DNA from: Microvelia longipes
Taxonomy: Eukaryota > Arthropoda > Insecta > Hemiptera > Veliidae
Reading direction: 5' to 3'
DNA: 64,000 nucleotides
NCBI GenBank assembly: GCA_018340805.1
Contig: JACMZG010001913.1
Location: 39,619,115 to 39,683,114, forward strand
Shown piece after piece: positions 24,087-36,100 of the stretch. Both the position numbers and the translations under genes were made by a program. Numbering within the stretch: position 1 is the first letter of the stretch; the number at the start of each line of letters is the position of its first letter. The notes below the pieces were generated by a model. That model did no database searches and was not told the DNA's origin. It was given only the letters and a program-made list of their open reading frames with translations.

Positions 24087-24124
24087 GATTTCTAACATCT
24101 TGCCTTTGACCAGAACATTGTTTA

Positions 24125-24440
24125 CTTTTCATCATTTATACCTCAAGTATGAAGAAAAGTATAGTGTTCGCACTAAAATTTCAAAACCAAGATGTCACCT
24201 GAATTTTCTATTTTAGGTGTTTTTAAATCCTTCTAAATATTATTTACAAAGTTGTTTGTTTGTGTGCTTGTGTATGCGTTTTGTATGTGTTAATGTACGT
24301 ATGTCTGTTATCATCCTAGTTGTGTATTTATGATAGAAAGTTTAACTTGATACGAAAATCAATCATAGGTCTAATTGTGATATCTTGAAGATAATTTTTA
24401 TATGACGTCATTAACCGGAAATAATGTCGAAAATTAAATC
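24125..24440 (+). repeat. Family A copy 5, 5' part
   Basis: Starts with a diverged version of the hairpin (ACTTTTCATCATTTATACC..AAGTATGAAGAAAAGT, 24125-24160). Then come AACCAAGATGTCACCTGAAT, GTTATCATCCTAGTTGTG and TGACGTCATTAACCGGAAAT. Confidence 0.65.
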
Positions 24441-25547
24441 ACGTAACTCGTACACATTTTTTTTATTATCTGCTGGTCTTTTGTAGCTTATTGACTGTGT
24501 TTGCAGAAAATCTTAGCAGAAAACGCTTTTCATTACCTATTTTATTTTTAATTTAAAAAAAAAAATAATCAATTTTTCATTAAAGTTTTCTCTTGCCGTG
24601 TTTTTCTAGGTTACTTTTAGCGCATTTTCATTATGATTTGAATTTCTTACTGATATTTACATTTTTTCTAATATTTCTTTAATGCTCCTAACTCTATGTA
24701 AAAATTAAATTTAGATGGTAATATATGTACTTGAAACAAGTAATGTTAGTCTTCCTTAGGTCAGGTCGTCCTCTTGAAATGAAACGCTGGTTCAAAAATC
24801 CGTTTTGAGGAATAATTAGGATTAGGGTGGTGCAAATAGATTTTGTAAGAACAATCATACGTTGCCTGCTGTTATACTTATACCAATATATCTTCTATTA
24901 TCTATTAAAGATCACATTCTTATAAACACTCAGTCATTATCTGCCGACAAGGCGTTACGTAACATTTTCTGTTTTTTACTACAAATTCCATAATCTCTAC
25001 CTGGTAGGGAATTTCCATTAGAAAATTATGCATATGAGATTGTTTGGATGACAGAAATTAATGGATGAGATTGTGAGGAGGGGTATAGAATTCGCTTTCG
25101 CCTTACGAATCTTAACAAAGTTTATATACGTATATATAAATACTGTTAACATCACTCTTTATCGTATGTCAAGATTTCTGTAAATAACCAATATATAGTA
25201 CAAATTATCGTGCAAAGATCAGTGTTGTCTTTTTCTTCTTGCTTTCGGTAAAGGTTAAAACGAACTGCCCTTGAATTATAAACATCTTCGTCTAGTCTTC
25301 GGTCTGCAGTCTAAAGCTTACATACAGGTCTTTAACCTGCATCTTTTTCAGTGAGATGCGTAAAATACATTGGAGTTTTAAAATAATTTATGGTGTTTCT
25401 TTTCTGCCGGAGATGTTTGAAACTTATTTATGTGAAAAAATTGTCATGCTGGGAGCGTAAAATTAAAAAGCAAAATATCCTGCTTATGAAAAAATACTTT
25501 TCCAAACCTACTGACGTAGCGGAAGTATTTGGAGTGTGTTTTGTTTT
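24441..25547. other. AT-rich non-coding sequence
   Basis: Nothing recognised; the 25390-25575 frame overlaps the start of family A. Confidence 0.5.
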
Positions 25548-26035
25548 TACTTTTCATAATTCCGTAGGTATATAGGAAAAGTATTGTGTTTGTAAAAAAT
25601 CCGAAACCGGGATGACACCGGAATTATCCGTTTCAGGCGTTTTTAAAACCTCTTGAGTGGTTTTGCAAAGTTGTCTGTCTGTATGTGTGTGAGTGTGTGT
25701 GTCTGTTATCATCGTAGCTCCTTGTGTATTTATGCTAGATTTTAACCTTTATACAAAAGTCAGTCTACCGCTGTAGTTGTGCTATTTGGGATTTTTTTAA
25801 GTCATTAACCCACAATAATGACAGCGAAAATTCATAAATCGAAAAATGATGCGATCGGATTGAGATTCAGCACGCAGGTTGCCATGTTTAAGACTAACAT
25901 ATGCCAAGTTTCATCTCATTATCAGCATTAGTTCAATTTTTATGGAATGAATTGTGTACGTTTTATAAAAAATAGTAAAATATCAGAAAATATTCCAATT
26001 GAGTTGAAATTTGGTACAACTTTATCCCTTATTAA
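25548..26035 (+). repeat. Family A copy 3, 5' part
   Basis: Carries ACTTTTCATAATTCCGTAGG, GTATATAGGAAAAGTATTG, AACCGGGATGACACCGGAA, GTTATCATCGTAGCTCC and TCATTAACCCACAATAATGA. It breaks off at 26035 where an (AAGAAT)n-flanked AT-rich insertion begins. Confidence 0.75.
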
Positions 26036-26645
26036 TTAGAATAAGAATAAGAATAAGAATATTTTTATTACGGACTTACATCCAATAAGTAAAATACAAA
26101 AATTTTTTATATAGAATTATCAAGTTAAAAAATTTACAATTTACAAAAGTTAAACAAGAATATAAAATATATAATAAAATACACAAAAGAAAACAACAAA
26201 AAAGCTAAGTATTGAAGAACAATAATAATAACAAAAGGAAGAATTTTTTTTATTTATTTATTTATTTTTTTTTTAGTTATCCTTAAAAGCAAATTAACAT
26301 TAAATTAACAGTTTAAAATAAATAAAGGACAATAACAGAATAAATAAAAGTAGTATTATTGTATGAAGTTATTAAAAATTTCACAATAAAATATGTTTAC
26401 ATGTGTTAATCATCAAGAGAAAAATTTTAAAACAGTAATATAAAAGATTTAAAAAAAAATTAGAAGAACAAAATATTAAGAATGAAAAAAGTGTACAGAA
26501 AATTAATGAAAGAAAATATTATATTATAAAAATGGACTAAATGGCTACATTACAAGAAAGAAATTTTCATTTATTAATAAAAAAAAAATATAAAGTCAAT
26601 TTTAAATAAGTGTTGTTATAAATAAATAAGTGGAGTGGGAGTGTG
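26036..26645 (-). mobile_element. AT-rich insertion with (AAGAAT)n end inside family A copy 3
   Basis: AATAAG repeats at 26038-26062 followed by GGACTTACATCC and AT-rich non-coding sequence. This pattern fits a minus-strand 3' end of a non-LTR or SINE-like element with a (CTTATT)n tail. It separates two halves of family A that are contiguous in the copy at 30317. Confidence 0.45.
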
Positions 26646-26890
26646 TTATAAATAAATTGTACTATGTTTCATTATAATACAAAAAGTCTATCTATGATTT
26701 TTGGTCGATCATAAATGTTATGCAGCATTGAGCGTGATCAGTGCTGTATCGGTGATCGCTGAGAATGAAACAGATGTATTTGCTATCTGAGGACGAGCGA
26801 AGCGAGACCTAATCAGTGAGAAAGAACGAACCGAATTCGATGTGATGAGGTTGTAGGAGTTCCGAGGTACCCCGTACCCGATTTTTTATT
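26645..26890 (+). repeat. Family A copy 3, 3' part with 5S-rRNA-like segment
   Basis: 26719-26768 reads ATGCAGCATTGAGCGTGATC then AGTGCTGTATCGGTGATCGC, clearly like the box A to box C part of 5S rRNA. It continues into CTATCTGAGGACGAGCGAAG and ends at GAGGTACCCCGTACCCGAT. Confidence 0.75.
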
Positions 26891-27009
26891 TCTGCTGTTA
26901 TTTTAAGTAACCTCGTACAAAATGGAGATCCTTTAATTTTTTATAGTCCAATAAGACTAAAAAATATAGTTTGCTCATATAATCTGCTTTGTGAGTATTT
27001 GTCCGTATT

Positions 27010-29493
27010 GGGTCAATCCATATCAAGTGGTCCAAAATTGTTGCTCGAAAAATATAAAAATCGATAATTTTTTTTCTGTTGTTACCCCTACCTATGGGTA
27101 GGTTAAAACCACTAATATTTTTTTTTCTTGATGACTCATCATTTTTTAATGAACTCTTTTTAGTTCCAGAAACACTCATTTTGGGCAATTATTGAGTACT
27201 TTTTGAGGATGAATATCTCGTTACTGGATCAACATAGAGTAATAAAACGGGTCGCGTTGTTTAGAACACACTCTTGACTACATTTTTTACTATTTGCACT
27301 TTTGTTATATTCTTAGTATTTATAGGCTAATTTTTGGTTCAAAAATGTTCGTTATTTTGCCCAAATTTTGAAATTTCAAAAAAATAAAAAAATAAGAAGG
27401 CCTTTTGATTAAAAGCTGAAACTTTGACCATTTGTTAGGGTGCACTAGATGATCATGCAAGAAAAAAATCAACTTTATATCTATATTGGTTCTCGAGATA
27501 TTCTTGCTCAAAGTTACTCATTTTCACAAAAATGGTCAATTTTGACCCTAAATATCTCAAAAGGGTCAAAACTTTTTTTGATGAAATTTTTACACCAGAT
27601 GGGCCATATTAATAGCAATTCACCATATAAAGCTCGTTTTGTATTTTTGAGTATTAAAGGATGATACATCATTTTCAATTTTTACAGTTTTTATCATAAA
27701 CAAATTGTATTTTTTAGAATATTGTCTACACTTACTTTTCATATTAAATAAGGATATTGCCCAAAATCAATTAAAACCTGTATCAAATAGTGTCCAGTGT
27801 TGTGCCAACATGGAAAATAATTAATTTATTGTGTTATTAAGCGCTAGAGCTATAATGTACTATACTGATACCTTTTTCAAGTTATTTAAATAAGATCTTG
27901 TTGAAATAGGGTTTTTATTTATATTGTATAATGCAATTATTGTATTTACCCGTCGTCCCTTTCTTTAATCTTGCCTGTAATAAAAATTTAATGGTTTAAA
28001 CTTTTATTTGGATCCTTTTCTGAAAAAGGTTTTTATTGAAATTGAAAATGGCTACTAATCATAAGTTAGATCATAATTATATTTTATAAAGGTTACCAAT
28101 ATTACATTACAAATTTAAAAAGAAATTTAGTCGTCTGGCATCCTCTCTAGCGACACCTTTAAACTGTTTAATAATTTATCTATATTATTTATTAATTATA
28201 TAATTTAAATAATCTTAAAATAAGTATCTAAAATAATAATCTAAAATAGTCTACAAAGAACTACCAACCGTCAAATCACAACTGTCGAAGAAATGTTTAA
28301 TTTTTGTACAGAAAAAATACAAGGCATTAATTATATATTAGTATCAAGTGAAGACATTAAAACTTATGAATCAAAATTGAAATCCCGTTTTGCGGTATCT
28401 AAACCTATTGTTGAAACAAGAGGGTTTCATGGATTTGTACAAGTGACAAAAAAATTAAATGCTACTATGTGTCTAATAGCAATGATTGTCAGGAATTTCA
28501 AATAATATCGGAATAGGTGTATGTAAAATTTAAAGTAATATTATAATATCAATTTAAAAATTATAAATAAAAATGTTATATATTAATATTCGAGTTGTGT
28601 TTTTTTATTCTACATAAAACTATTAAAAACTATTTTATTATTTTTTATCTTCGTATAAAAATACAATAAATTAATTATATTCCATGTTGGGACAACACTG
28701 GACAACTGGACACTATTTGATACAGGTTTTAATTGATTTTGGGCAATATCCTTATTTAATATGAAAAGTAAGTGTAGACAATATTCTAAAAAATACAATT
28801 TGTTTATGATAAAAACTGTAAAAATTGAAAATGATGTATCATCCTTTAATACTCAAAAATACAAAACGAGCTTTATATGGTGAATTGCTATTAATATGGC
28901 CCATCTGGTGTAAAAATTTCATCAAAAAAAGTTTTGACCCTTTTGAGATATTTAGGGTCAAAATTGACCATTTTTGTGAAAATGAGTAACTTTGAGCAAG
29001 AATATCTCGAGAACCAATATAGATATAAAGTTGATTTTTTTCTTGCATGATCATCTAGTGCACCCTAACAAATGGTCAAAGTTTCAGCTTTTAATCAAAA
29101 GGCCTTCTTATTTTTTTATTTTTTTGAAATTTCAAAATTTGGGCAAAATAACGAACATTTTTGAACCAAAAATTAGCCTATAAATACTAAGAATATAACA
29201 AAAGTGCAAATAGTAAAAAATGTAGTCAAGAGTGTGTTCTAAACAACGCGACCCGTTTTATTACTCTATGTTGATCCAGTAACGAGATATTCATCCTCAA
29301 AAAGTACTCAATAATTGCCCAAAATGAGTGTTTCTGGAACTAAAAAGAGTTCATTAAAAAATGATGAGTCATCAAGAAAAAAAAATATTAGTGGTTTTAA
29401 CCTACCCATAGGTAGGGGTAACAACAGAAAAAAAATTATCGATTTTTATATTTTTCGAGCAACAATTTTGGACCACTTGATATGGATTGACCC
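27010..29493. mobile_element. Long-TIR DNA element (2.48 kb) with TATT target duplication
   Basis: Arms 27010-27832 and 28663-29493 are near-perfect inverted copies of about 825 bp. The ends are GGGTCAATCC and GGATTGACCC. Flanking TATT occurs on both sides (27006-27009 and 29494-29497). The central 830 bp holds a short open frame (28293-28505). Identical open frames read outward in both arms (26898-27188 minus, 29315-29512 plus) are arm sequence, not two genes. The superfamily is not recognised. Confidence 0.85.
28240..28565 (+). pseudogene. Unidentified coding remnant in the centre of the long-TIR element
   Basis: The open frame runs from about 28240, with ATG at 28293, to 28505. It includes ITTVEEMFNFCTEKIQGINY, KTYESKLKSRFAVSKPIV and ETRGFHGFVQV. 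After the A7 run at about 28448 another frame reads IKCYYVSNSNDCQEFQIISE before a stop, which looks like the natural continuation. I do not recognise the family. A transposon-associated accessory or transposase tail is plausible but unproven. Confidence 0.4.
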
Positions 29494-29879
29494 TATTGTA
29501 TGTATGTATTAGTTCAATTTCTACGCAAATTGAACTGTTGCGATCTGATCTAGTGTCTCTATTGTTTCTATTTATTGGCCCCTAGCTTAGCATGACTTAC
29601 AGTAAATTTGTGTTCCTTTATTGTATACAAACTGTGTAAATGATGCACAAGGAAGAAGTTACTGCATTATTGACCTTGTTCAATTACGATCTAAGAATTG
29701 CCAAACAGATTCAATAATTTCAAAACCTTACTTGAGTAAAGTATTAATATTCAATCAATAGCGCTGTTATTTACTTGTTTTATTATCACGGTGTTAAAGC
29801 GCTACCTTACCTTACCTTGGCTGACCGTATTGCGGAAGTGGTTGGAGGGAAGGAGGAATCGATTTCTTTTTTCTGATTA

Positions 29880-29921
29880 CACACACACAACACACACACA
29901 ACACATATATGTATATATTAT

Positions 29922-29970
<49 letters not shown>

Positions 29971-29974
29971 ATAT

Positions 29975-30009
<35 letters not shown>

Positions 30010-30010
30010 T
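29880..30010. repeat. (CA)n-(AT)n-(GT)n compound microsatellite
   Basis: ACACAC blocks at 29880-29902, AT at 29917-29976, then (GT)15 to 30007. CA and GT flanks make the block partly self-complementary. Confidence 0.95.
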
Positions 30011-30316
30011 TGTAAACACTGAAATTCGTAAACTCAGAAAAAAAATTAAGGAGTTGTTCTTGTATCCTCTTTGTCAGGATACATGAATAATGGATCCACG
30101 ATATAAGTTTCTTGGTAATTATTTTCACCATAAAAATAGTTAGACAGCTCCTGTGTACTCTGAAGTTTTCCTTCTGAGTAGCCACACTCAAGTCCGTTTA
30201 ATCGAATTCTTCCGGTTGTCTATCTTCCTTTCCCTTGGTCAAAGCGAGGGTGGTCTCCTTCAAAAAAGGTTTGTATAATCATCTGTTATAGTTATATAAG
30301 AAAAGGTTTGTATTAC

Positions 30317-30870
30317 TTTTCCTCATTTATACCGTAGTTATATAGGAAAAGTATTGTGTTTGCGAAAAAAGAAAAATCGCAACCAGGATGTCAAACACAC
30401 AAGAATCATTTGTTTCAGGTGTTTTAAGACCTCCTGGGAGGTTTTTATAAAGTTGTCTCTTTGTATGTGTGTGTCTGTTATCTTCGTAGCTCCCGGTGCA
30501 TTTGTGCTAGAGAGTTGAATCATTGTACAAAAAACAATATTTTGTAATTTTTTTTTTAAATTATAAATATTTGGAAAATAATTTAATTGAGTTGGATTTC
30601 GGTACAAGTGTACACCTACACGTAAAAGATAAGTCAACTAAGTTCCGTTTCAATACGATATGTGTATCCATGATTTTTTTGGATCGTAAAAGTAAAGCAT
30701 CATCGAGCTTGGTCAGTGATGAAAACACCCATCCAGCGATTACCCTGGATGGGTGACCGCTGAGAATGAAACGGATGTATTAACTGTGTAAAAACGTGCG
30801 AAGCTAGTCCAAAGTATAGGATGAGCATAGCGAATCTAATGTGATGAGGAATAGTTGTTAAATCTTAAAT
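30317..30870 (+). repeat. Family A copy 4, nearly full length
   Basis: The least interrupted copy. Hairpin start ACTTTTCCTCATTTATACCG (30318), GTTATCTTCGTAGCTCCCGG, TGATTTTTTTGGATCGTAAA, then the 5S-like segment at 30690-30769 (AAAGCATCATCGAGCTTGGT, CTGGATGGGTGACCGCTGAG) with an internal 24-nt expansion. It ends with GCGAATCTAATGTGATGAGG. Confidence 0.78.
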
Positions 30871-32917
30871 ATTTACTAATTTGTGTGTAGTATATTTTCT
30901 AGACTAAACATCTTAGTGTTCTTAAATGGTTTGAGTGTTATATAACATGTACTTAAACAATTATTGAAGTATAATAATATGTCTTCGAGAAAACATTTGC
31001 CTTTACATTTTCGATGATTTGCATGATTCCAAATAAAATTCTAGAAACAGATTAAAAACTCTTTCAACAGGTTTTTGCACAGACCATATTAGTTTGGCAA
31101 CACTGATTGTTGACCTTGTTCTTGAAAATCAAAACAACTGATTAAGTTCGCTTTATCAATTGAAGTTTTCCGTTCTTTTTCTTGTTAATTTGTTTATCTT
31201 AAGAAGTACAATTTTCATTTTGTACTTCAAATTATCCTCCAAAGCAATTTAAAAAATAATTCTCAGTTTTGGTAGAGAGTTGTCATTAAAACATTATTAT
31301 AACTTTTTCTCGTAGACCATGTACTGCGTTGTACGAATCCAAAAAAACATTTTGTTAGATTATTAAGGTAATTTTAATTATTAATTTGACTTATGTTTCT
31401 GACAAGAGCCTGAACTCTACCTAATTTTTAATTATTGGTATTTAAAATCTATCTTTATTTTCACGGACAAAGTTGTATCTATAAGTTGTGCAAATGTAAT
31501 TTTGTCTTACGTCTTCCATACAACTTGTGTGCATGCGAATATATATAATTTATATTTTAATATCATTTTTAAAATATCAGTACAAGAGTGAATGACGAAA
31601 AAAGTATCATATTTCTTGTCTTTTAATTGTACCGTTCTAACACTATGCTATGTTAGAATGAACTTTTAACATTGCTTTGTGTTAAAACGATTAAGAATGA
31701 TATTAATTGATCATTAATATCATTCTTTACATTTCATTGTAGGCAAATAAAGCTCTGAGTATTGTTACAGGTAGTATCAACTACCAGAAATAAATTATAT
31801 AACCTTATGATTGGTGAGAGGAAAAACAACTGAAACCCTTTTGTTTTTTGGTTCTCTGTTTTTTTTTTTATAAATGTATGTATGTTTGTGATGTTTTAGT
31901 ATCCTCTCTGACTTTAGAGAGGCAGTGGATCTTAACTTTTTAGTTTGTTATAATTTGAATATATGTTTTAGTGGCTGGCTAATCAGAGGGCCTATCATAT
32001 CTCCTCTCTTTCTGATTTTTGAAGCTAAGATCTAGCCTCTCTGATTAGTTTATCATTTAAATATAAATGTTTACGTATGTCTTTCCATATTTGGTTTTGA
32101 CTAATAAGAAAGGCTTACTTCTTTCCTATCCCTTATTTATTTATTTATTTTTTTAGAAGAAGTAGGATCTTGGTATCGACCCTTTTGATTGTTCATCACG
32201 TAAAAGTTTGAGAGCGTTATTTTCTCTTAGTGACTGATTGATTCTAGTGATCTAATTTTTAGATAAAATGTAGGGTCTAGTCTATCTAATTAGTAAATTT
32301 TTTATGTTGTAAAAAAATTGCTACAGGGATTTTTTAACATTGCAAATCTACTGTATTTTCTTAAATAATCATACTCAAGTTAAAAAAATCTATGTGTATA
32401 TTTAAATTTATGTGTTCAAAATGCTTGAAATGTTTTTCTATTCTATCAGAAATGTTTTTTCTATTCTACAGAAAATAATGTATGAAATGTTTTTGTTCTA
32501 ATTGGAACATTACTTCTTCAGTTATTCATTGTATTTCTTCTACAATTATATTTATTAGTGCAGTGGATGATGTTTTTTGACCCCATAAAAAACAGGAATC
32601 TTGTTCAGCTGCCTATTGGAGTCTTTTAAAGTTTGAGTTTTAGGTATATTTTAACTTTAGATGTATAAGCAACCATCATCATTGGTAACCTCTAGTAATC
32701 ATGACTAACTGTCAATTACCGCCATAACTTAGCAATAACCTAACATTTTCTTACATAGTTAGAGTTTAGCTTGTATTTTACTTGGCTATTACTGGTTATT
32801 TTAGACAGACATTAGTTATTTTTGGAAAGCAAAGAAAATTCAAAATCTGACATAGAAATGGGGGGCGGGGGCAGAAAAGACACAATGATCGAATTAAATA
32901 CAGATTTTTTTTTATAG
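30871..32917. other. Upstream region of RhoBTB
   Basis: Likely contains the promoter and untranslated first exon(s), but I cannot place them. A TTGGCAACACTG motif at about 31093 and a palindrome (AAGAATGATATTAAT..ATTAATATCATTCTT) at 31692-31730 are visible. No protein-coding sequence. Confidence 0.35.
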
Positions 32918-33129
32918 ACGGAAGGGTGGCTAGGGATGTATGTGGGACAATGGATAACGAACAGCATCACCAGGAGTTGGTGAAATGCGTAGTAGTTGGT
33001 GACACAGCAGTTGGAAAAACAAGATTGATTTGTGCGAGAGCATGCAACAAACAATTATCTCTTTCTCAACTATTAACTACACATGTTCCTACAGTATGGG
33101 CTATAGATCAGTACAGAATTTACAAAGAC
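32918..33129 (+). CDS. RhoBTB: RhoBTB exon with start codon (residues 1-60)
   Basis: A T-rich acceptor ending in AG at 32916-32917 precedes 32 nt of 5' UTR, then ATG at 32950. The coding part carries the P-loop GDTAVGKT (17-24), the RLICARACN helix and the switch I segment [11 protein letters not shown] (45-55), all hallmarks of RhoBTB. Donor GTAAGT is at 33130; the exon ends in phase 0. The acceptor implies at least one untranslated exon and the promoter upstream, which I could not locate. Confidence 0.92.
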
Positions 33130-36100
33130 GTAAGTATTCTTCCTCATTTTACATTAAAGTTATAACATGGAAATAGATTTCCTCTAGATCGATGAATTTG
33201 ATAACCATCTAATTTTAATACCTAGTACGTTACTATTGCTATGGGTACATGTCAACTGATGTATTTAGCTGATATTATATTCTAGGGTTTTAGTGGTAAT
33301 AGAGGGGCTTAAGTGATCTAGTATACTTGTATGCATACTTATGCATGCTAGTTGTTTAGTACGCTCTTAAATAACAATTATGATTATATTTTTACAATCT
33401 GCCTCTATAGCTGGGATTTTCTAGGGTTGGGAAAGTTTATGACAAATAGTACTTAGAGGGATTTAATCAACTTAGCTTGTGTGTCTCCCTTGGGTAGTTC
33501 CTGCATTGTCAAAACCCCTATTGGGACAAAAGGCTCTAAAACAAGCATTTATTTATTATGAATGAATGAATAACTTTATTTATTTTCAAAAATTAATATT
33601 TCTATCTGTTGGTAAATTTCAGTTTTTATGTCTACTCCACGGAGCCATTTGGAGGAGAGATGCTGACTGTTGCAAATTTAATTCAAAATTTTAAATATAA
33701 TAGTTTTTTGTGCATCAAGGAAGTAAAAATTGCTATTATATCCCTGAGCAGTTTTTTCCTTAGGCCCAAAGCCGAAAGAACCAAAGCATTTAACTCCCTA
33801 GGTGTCATTTAATTATTGTTATATTCTTTGTTTCACACATTTTTGTATTTTATTTAAAATTTTATTGGGATACCAAGGTAGTAAGAAGTAACTTTTTTCC
33901 TTATGGAGTGAAAAGTGCTTTTATAATAGGGAGTATAGAAGGGTTTTAGGGATTAAACTTAACATCATTACCATCTGGAGATAAAATTAAATTAAATCTA
34001 ATTTTGTTAGCTTCCTTGATTTTTTTGCTAAAAATGCCTTTAATCCATGTTGTCTATTTTTGTATAGTTGGCTAAAGCAGTTAGCCCTTCCTTTTTATTT
34101 TGATTTAAAATATTCTTGTACTAATTTTTAATTAGATATTGATAATTAAAATCTGAATGTGGTAAAGCAGATGATTCTGCCTTGAAATGCAGGTTGTCAT
34201 CTACCTTACCTTGGTCACACAGGTTACAGGCATTCCTTATTGAGATTAAAATTGTCTAGAGACACCCCCTTGCTTTAGCTATCCGACTACAATCTTATCA
34301 ACTGTATGTGATTATTAATGTTGAAAGTCCAAGAAACTACAACTTCTTGATCAATCATGTTTGTGTGATTTAGATACTTTGGGATTGGTTTGTCATCTAA
34401 TTATTGATGGTTACGTGTTTTGACTTGTTCGGCCTGATTTATAGCATCTTGCTTAGCTTCCACTGGATCCCTAGCTAACATTTTATTTAGCTTTACTTGA
34501 AGTTCCTTCACTTCAAGTACCCTAAAATTTGTTTTCTTGCAGTATTTAGTTTTTAAATGATCCCATGCTTTACTCCAATGTATATTTTCTTCCATTACCT
34601 CCTTGCATTTATTTATGATATTTGTACTAGGTACTGGAAAGGTCATGGGAAGTTGTCGACGGTGTCAATGTTTCTCTCAGACTGTGGGATACTTTCGGAG
34701 ATCACGAGAAGGACAGAAGGTTTGCTTATGGAAGGTGAATGTCTTAGTTTACTATTTGAGTTTTGTTACATTGTAAAAAATTCTTTATAGGAACCTCTTA
34801 GTAGTAGTAGTAATTGTGTGGGGATGCAAAGCCAGGCTAATAGGTTATGTTGTTAGTTCCTTCTTGTCAGCCCCCATTCCTTAGCCTACACCACCTCTAC
34901 CAAGAAACTCTTGGAAAGGTTATGAAGGATATCTCTCCATCTAAGAGAAGAAAATTCCTCTTCATACAAGAGGCCCATGCCAAATAGGCCAGAGGCTCAC
35001 ACTCTGTAAGCAGGTGAAAGGATGTCCTCTCCTAAGGCCCACACATTGGACAATTAGCCTCTGAGATTATGCCTAAAGTATTGAGATGTTTATTCAACTT
35101 ACAGTGACTGGTCAGAACACTAACTAGGTTCCATAGGCAATGCATGCTGAAGTTATTAATTTTTTTTAAATTGGCCCTGTAATACACATTTCTGCTTGTC
35201 TACAACCAGCAAAAGCATGCCAGTTAAGTTTAGGGTGTTCATTAACCAGCTATCCAACAGTGTCAGCATGTATAGCTGAGTAAGGAAGGACAGGTTCTGG
35301 TCCAATGAATAAGGCTTCTGCTCTGAGACTAGCGAGTTTATCTGCTCCCTCATTATCCACAACATCACTTCATAATTTATTAATTATTCTCATAATTTAT
35401 GAAGTAATATAGGCTCTGTTGGTGCCCTGATGAAATAAACATAATGAAACAGAGTGGGACATGACATTATGTCGAGCCAACAATGACGACAAATGTCAAA
35501 TGATATAACAGTTCCCAGATGTAGCATTGCATATTGCTTCTTATATTTCTTAGCTGTCTCTCGCATAATTATATTGTCTGGATTATTGGGTTGTTTACAT
35601 TTTTGTCTAATTATCAGTAAAGACTAACTTTTTGGCAATTTATTTTATAAATAATATGACGATTATGATTTTTATTCAAGTTAAAACTGTTTTAGTGGCT
35701 TTGATAAACTCGGCGGAGAAACAATCCAGTGATTGCTCTCAAGCAGGAGTATTATAGTATTACACACAGTTATAATCAGTTGACAGCCTGGGAAAACATT
35801 GTTGAGGAACCTATGTGTTTAGCCTGATATGAAATTGTGGGCATGGTTTAACCTTCAGGTCTAACCTCACTGTTAACCGATAATGACCACGTGTTCTAAT
35901 ATAGTTAGAACTAAACTATTATGTTACAATTTCACTTTTACATTGTTATTTCTTTAGAGAGGAATGTCTTTTTTTAGAATTCTTATTCTTAAGAAAATAT
36001 TTTTTTAATTACTTATTGGGAGAAGAACAATTTAAATTCTACGATAACTTTAATAAAAAAAAACTATAAATTTCAATCCATTTTGGTCGTCTTCAGGTAA

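Noticed and set aside
26898..29512. Two identical genes in opposite orientation
   Set aside because: The matching frames are inverted arms of one transposable element and have no coding support.
32926..32949. Upstream extension of RhoBTB starting at GTG
   Set aside because: GTG is not a normal eukaryotic start and the ATG at 32950 matches the family N-terminus.
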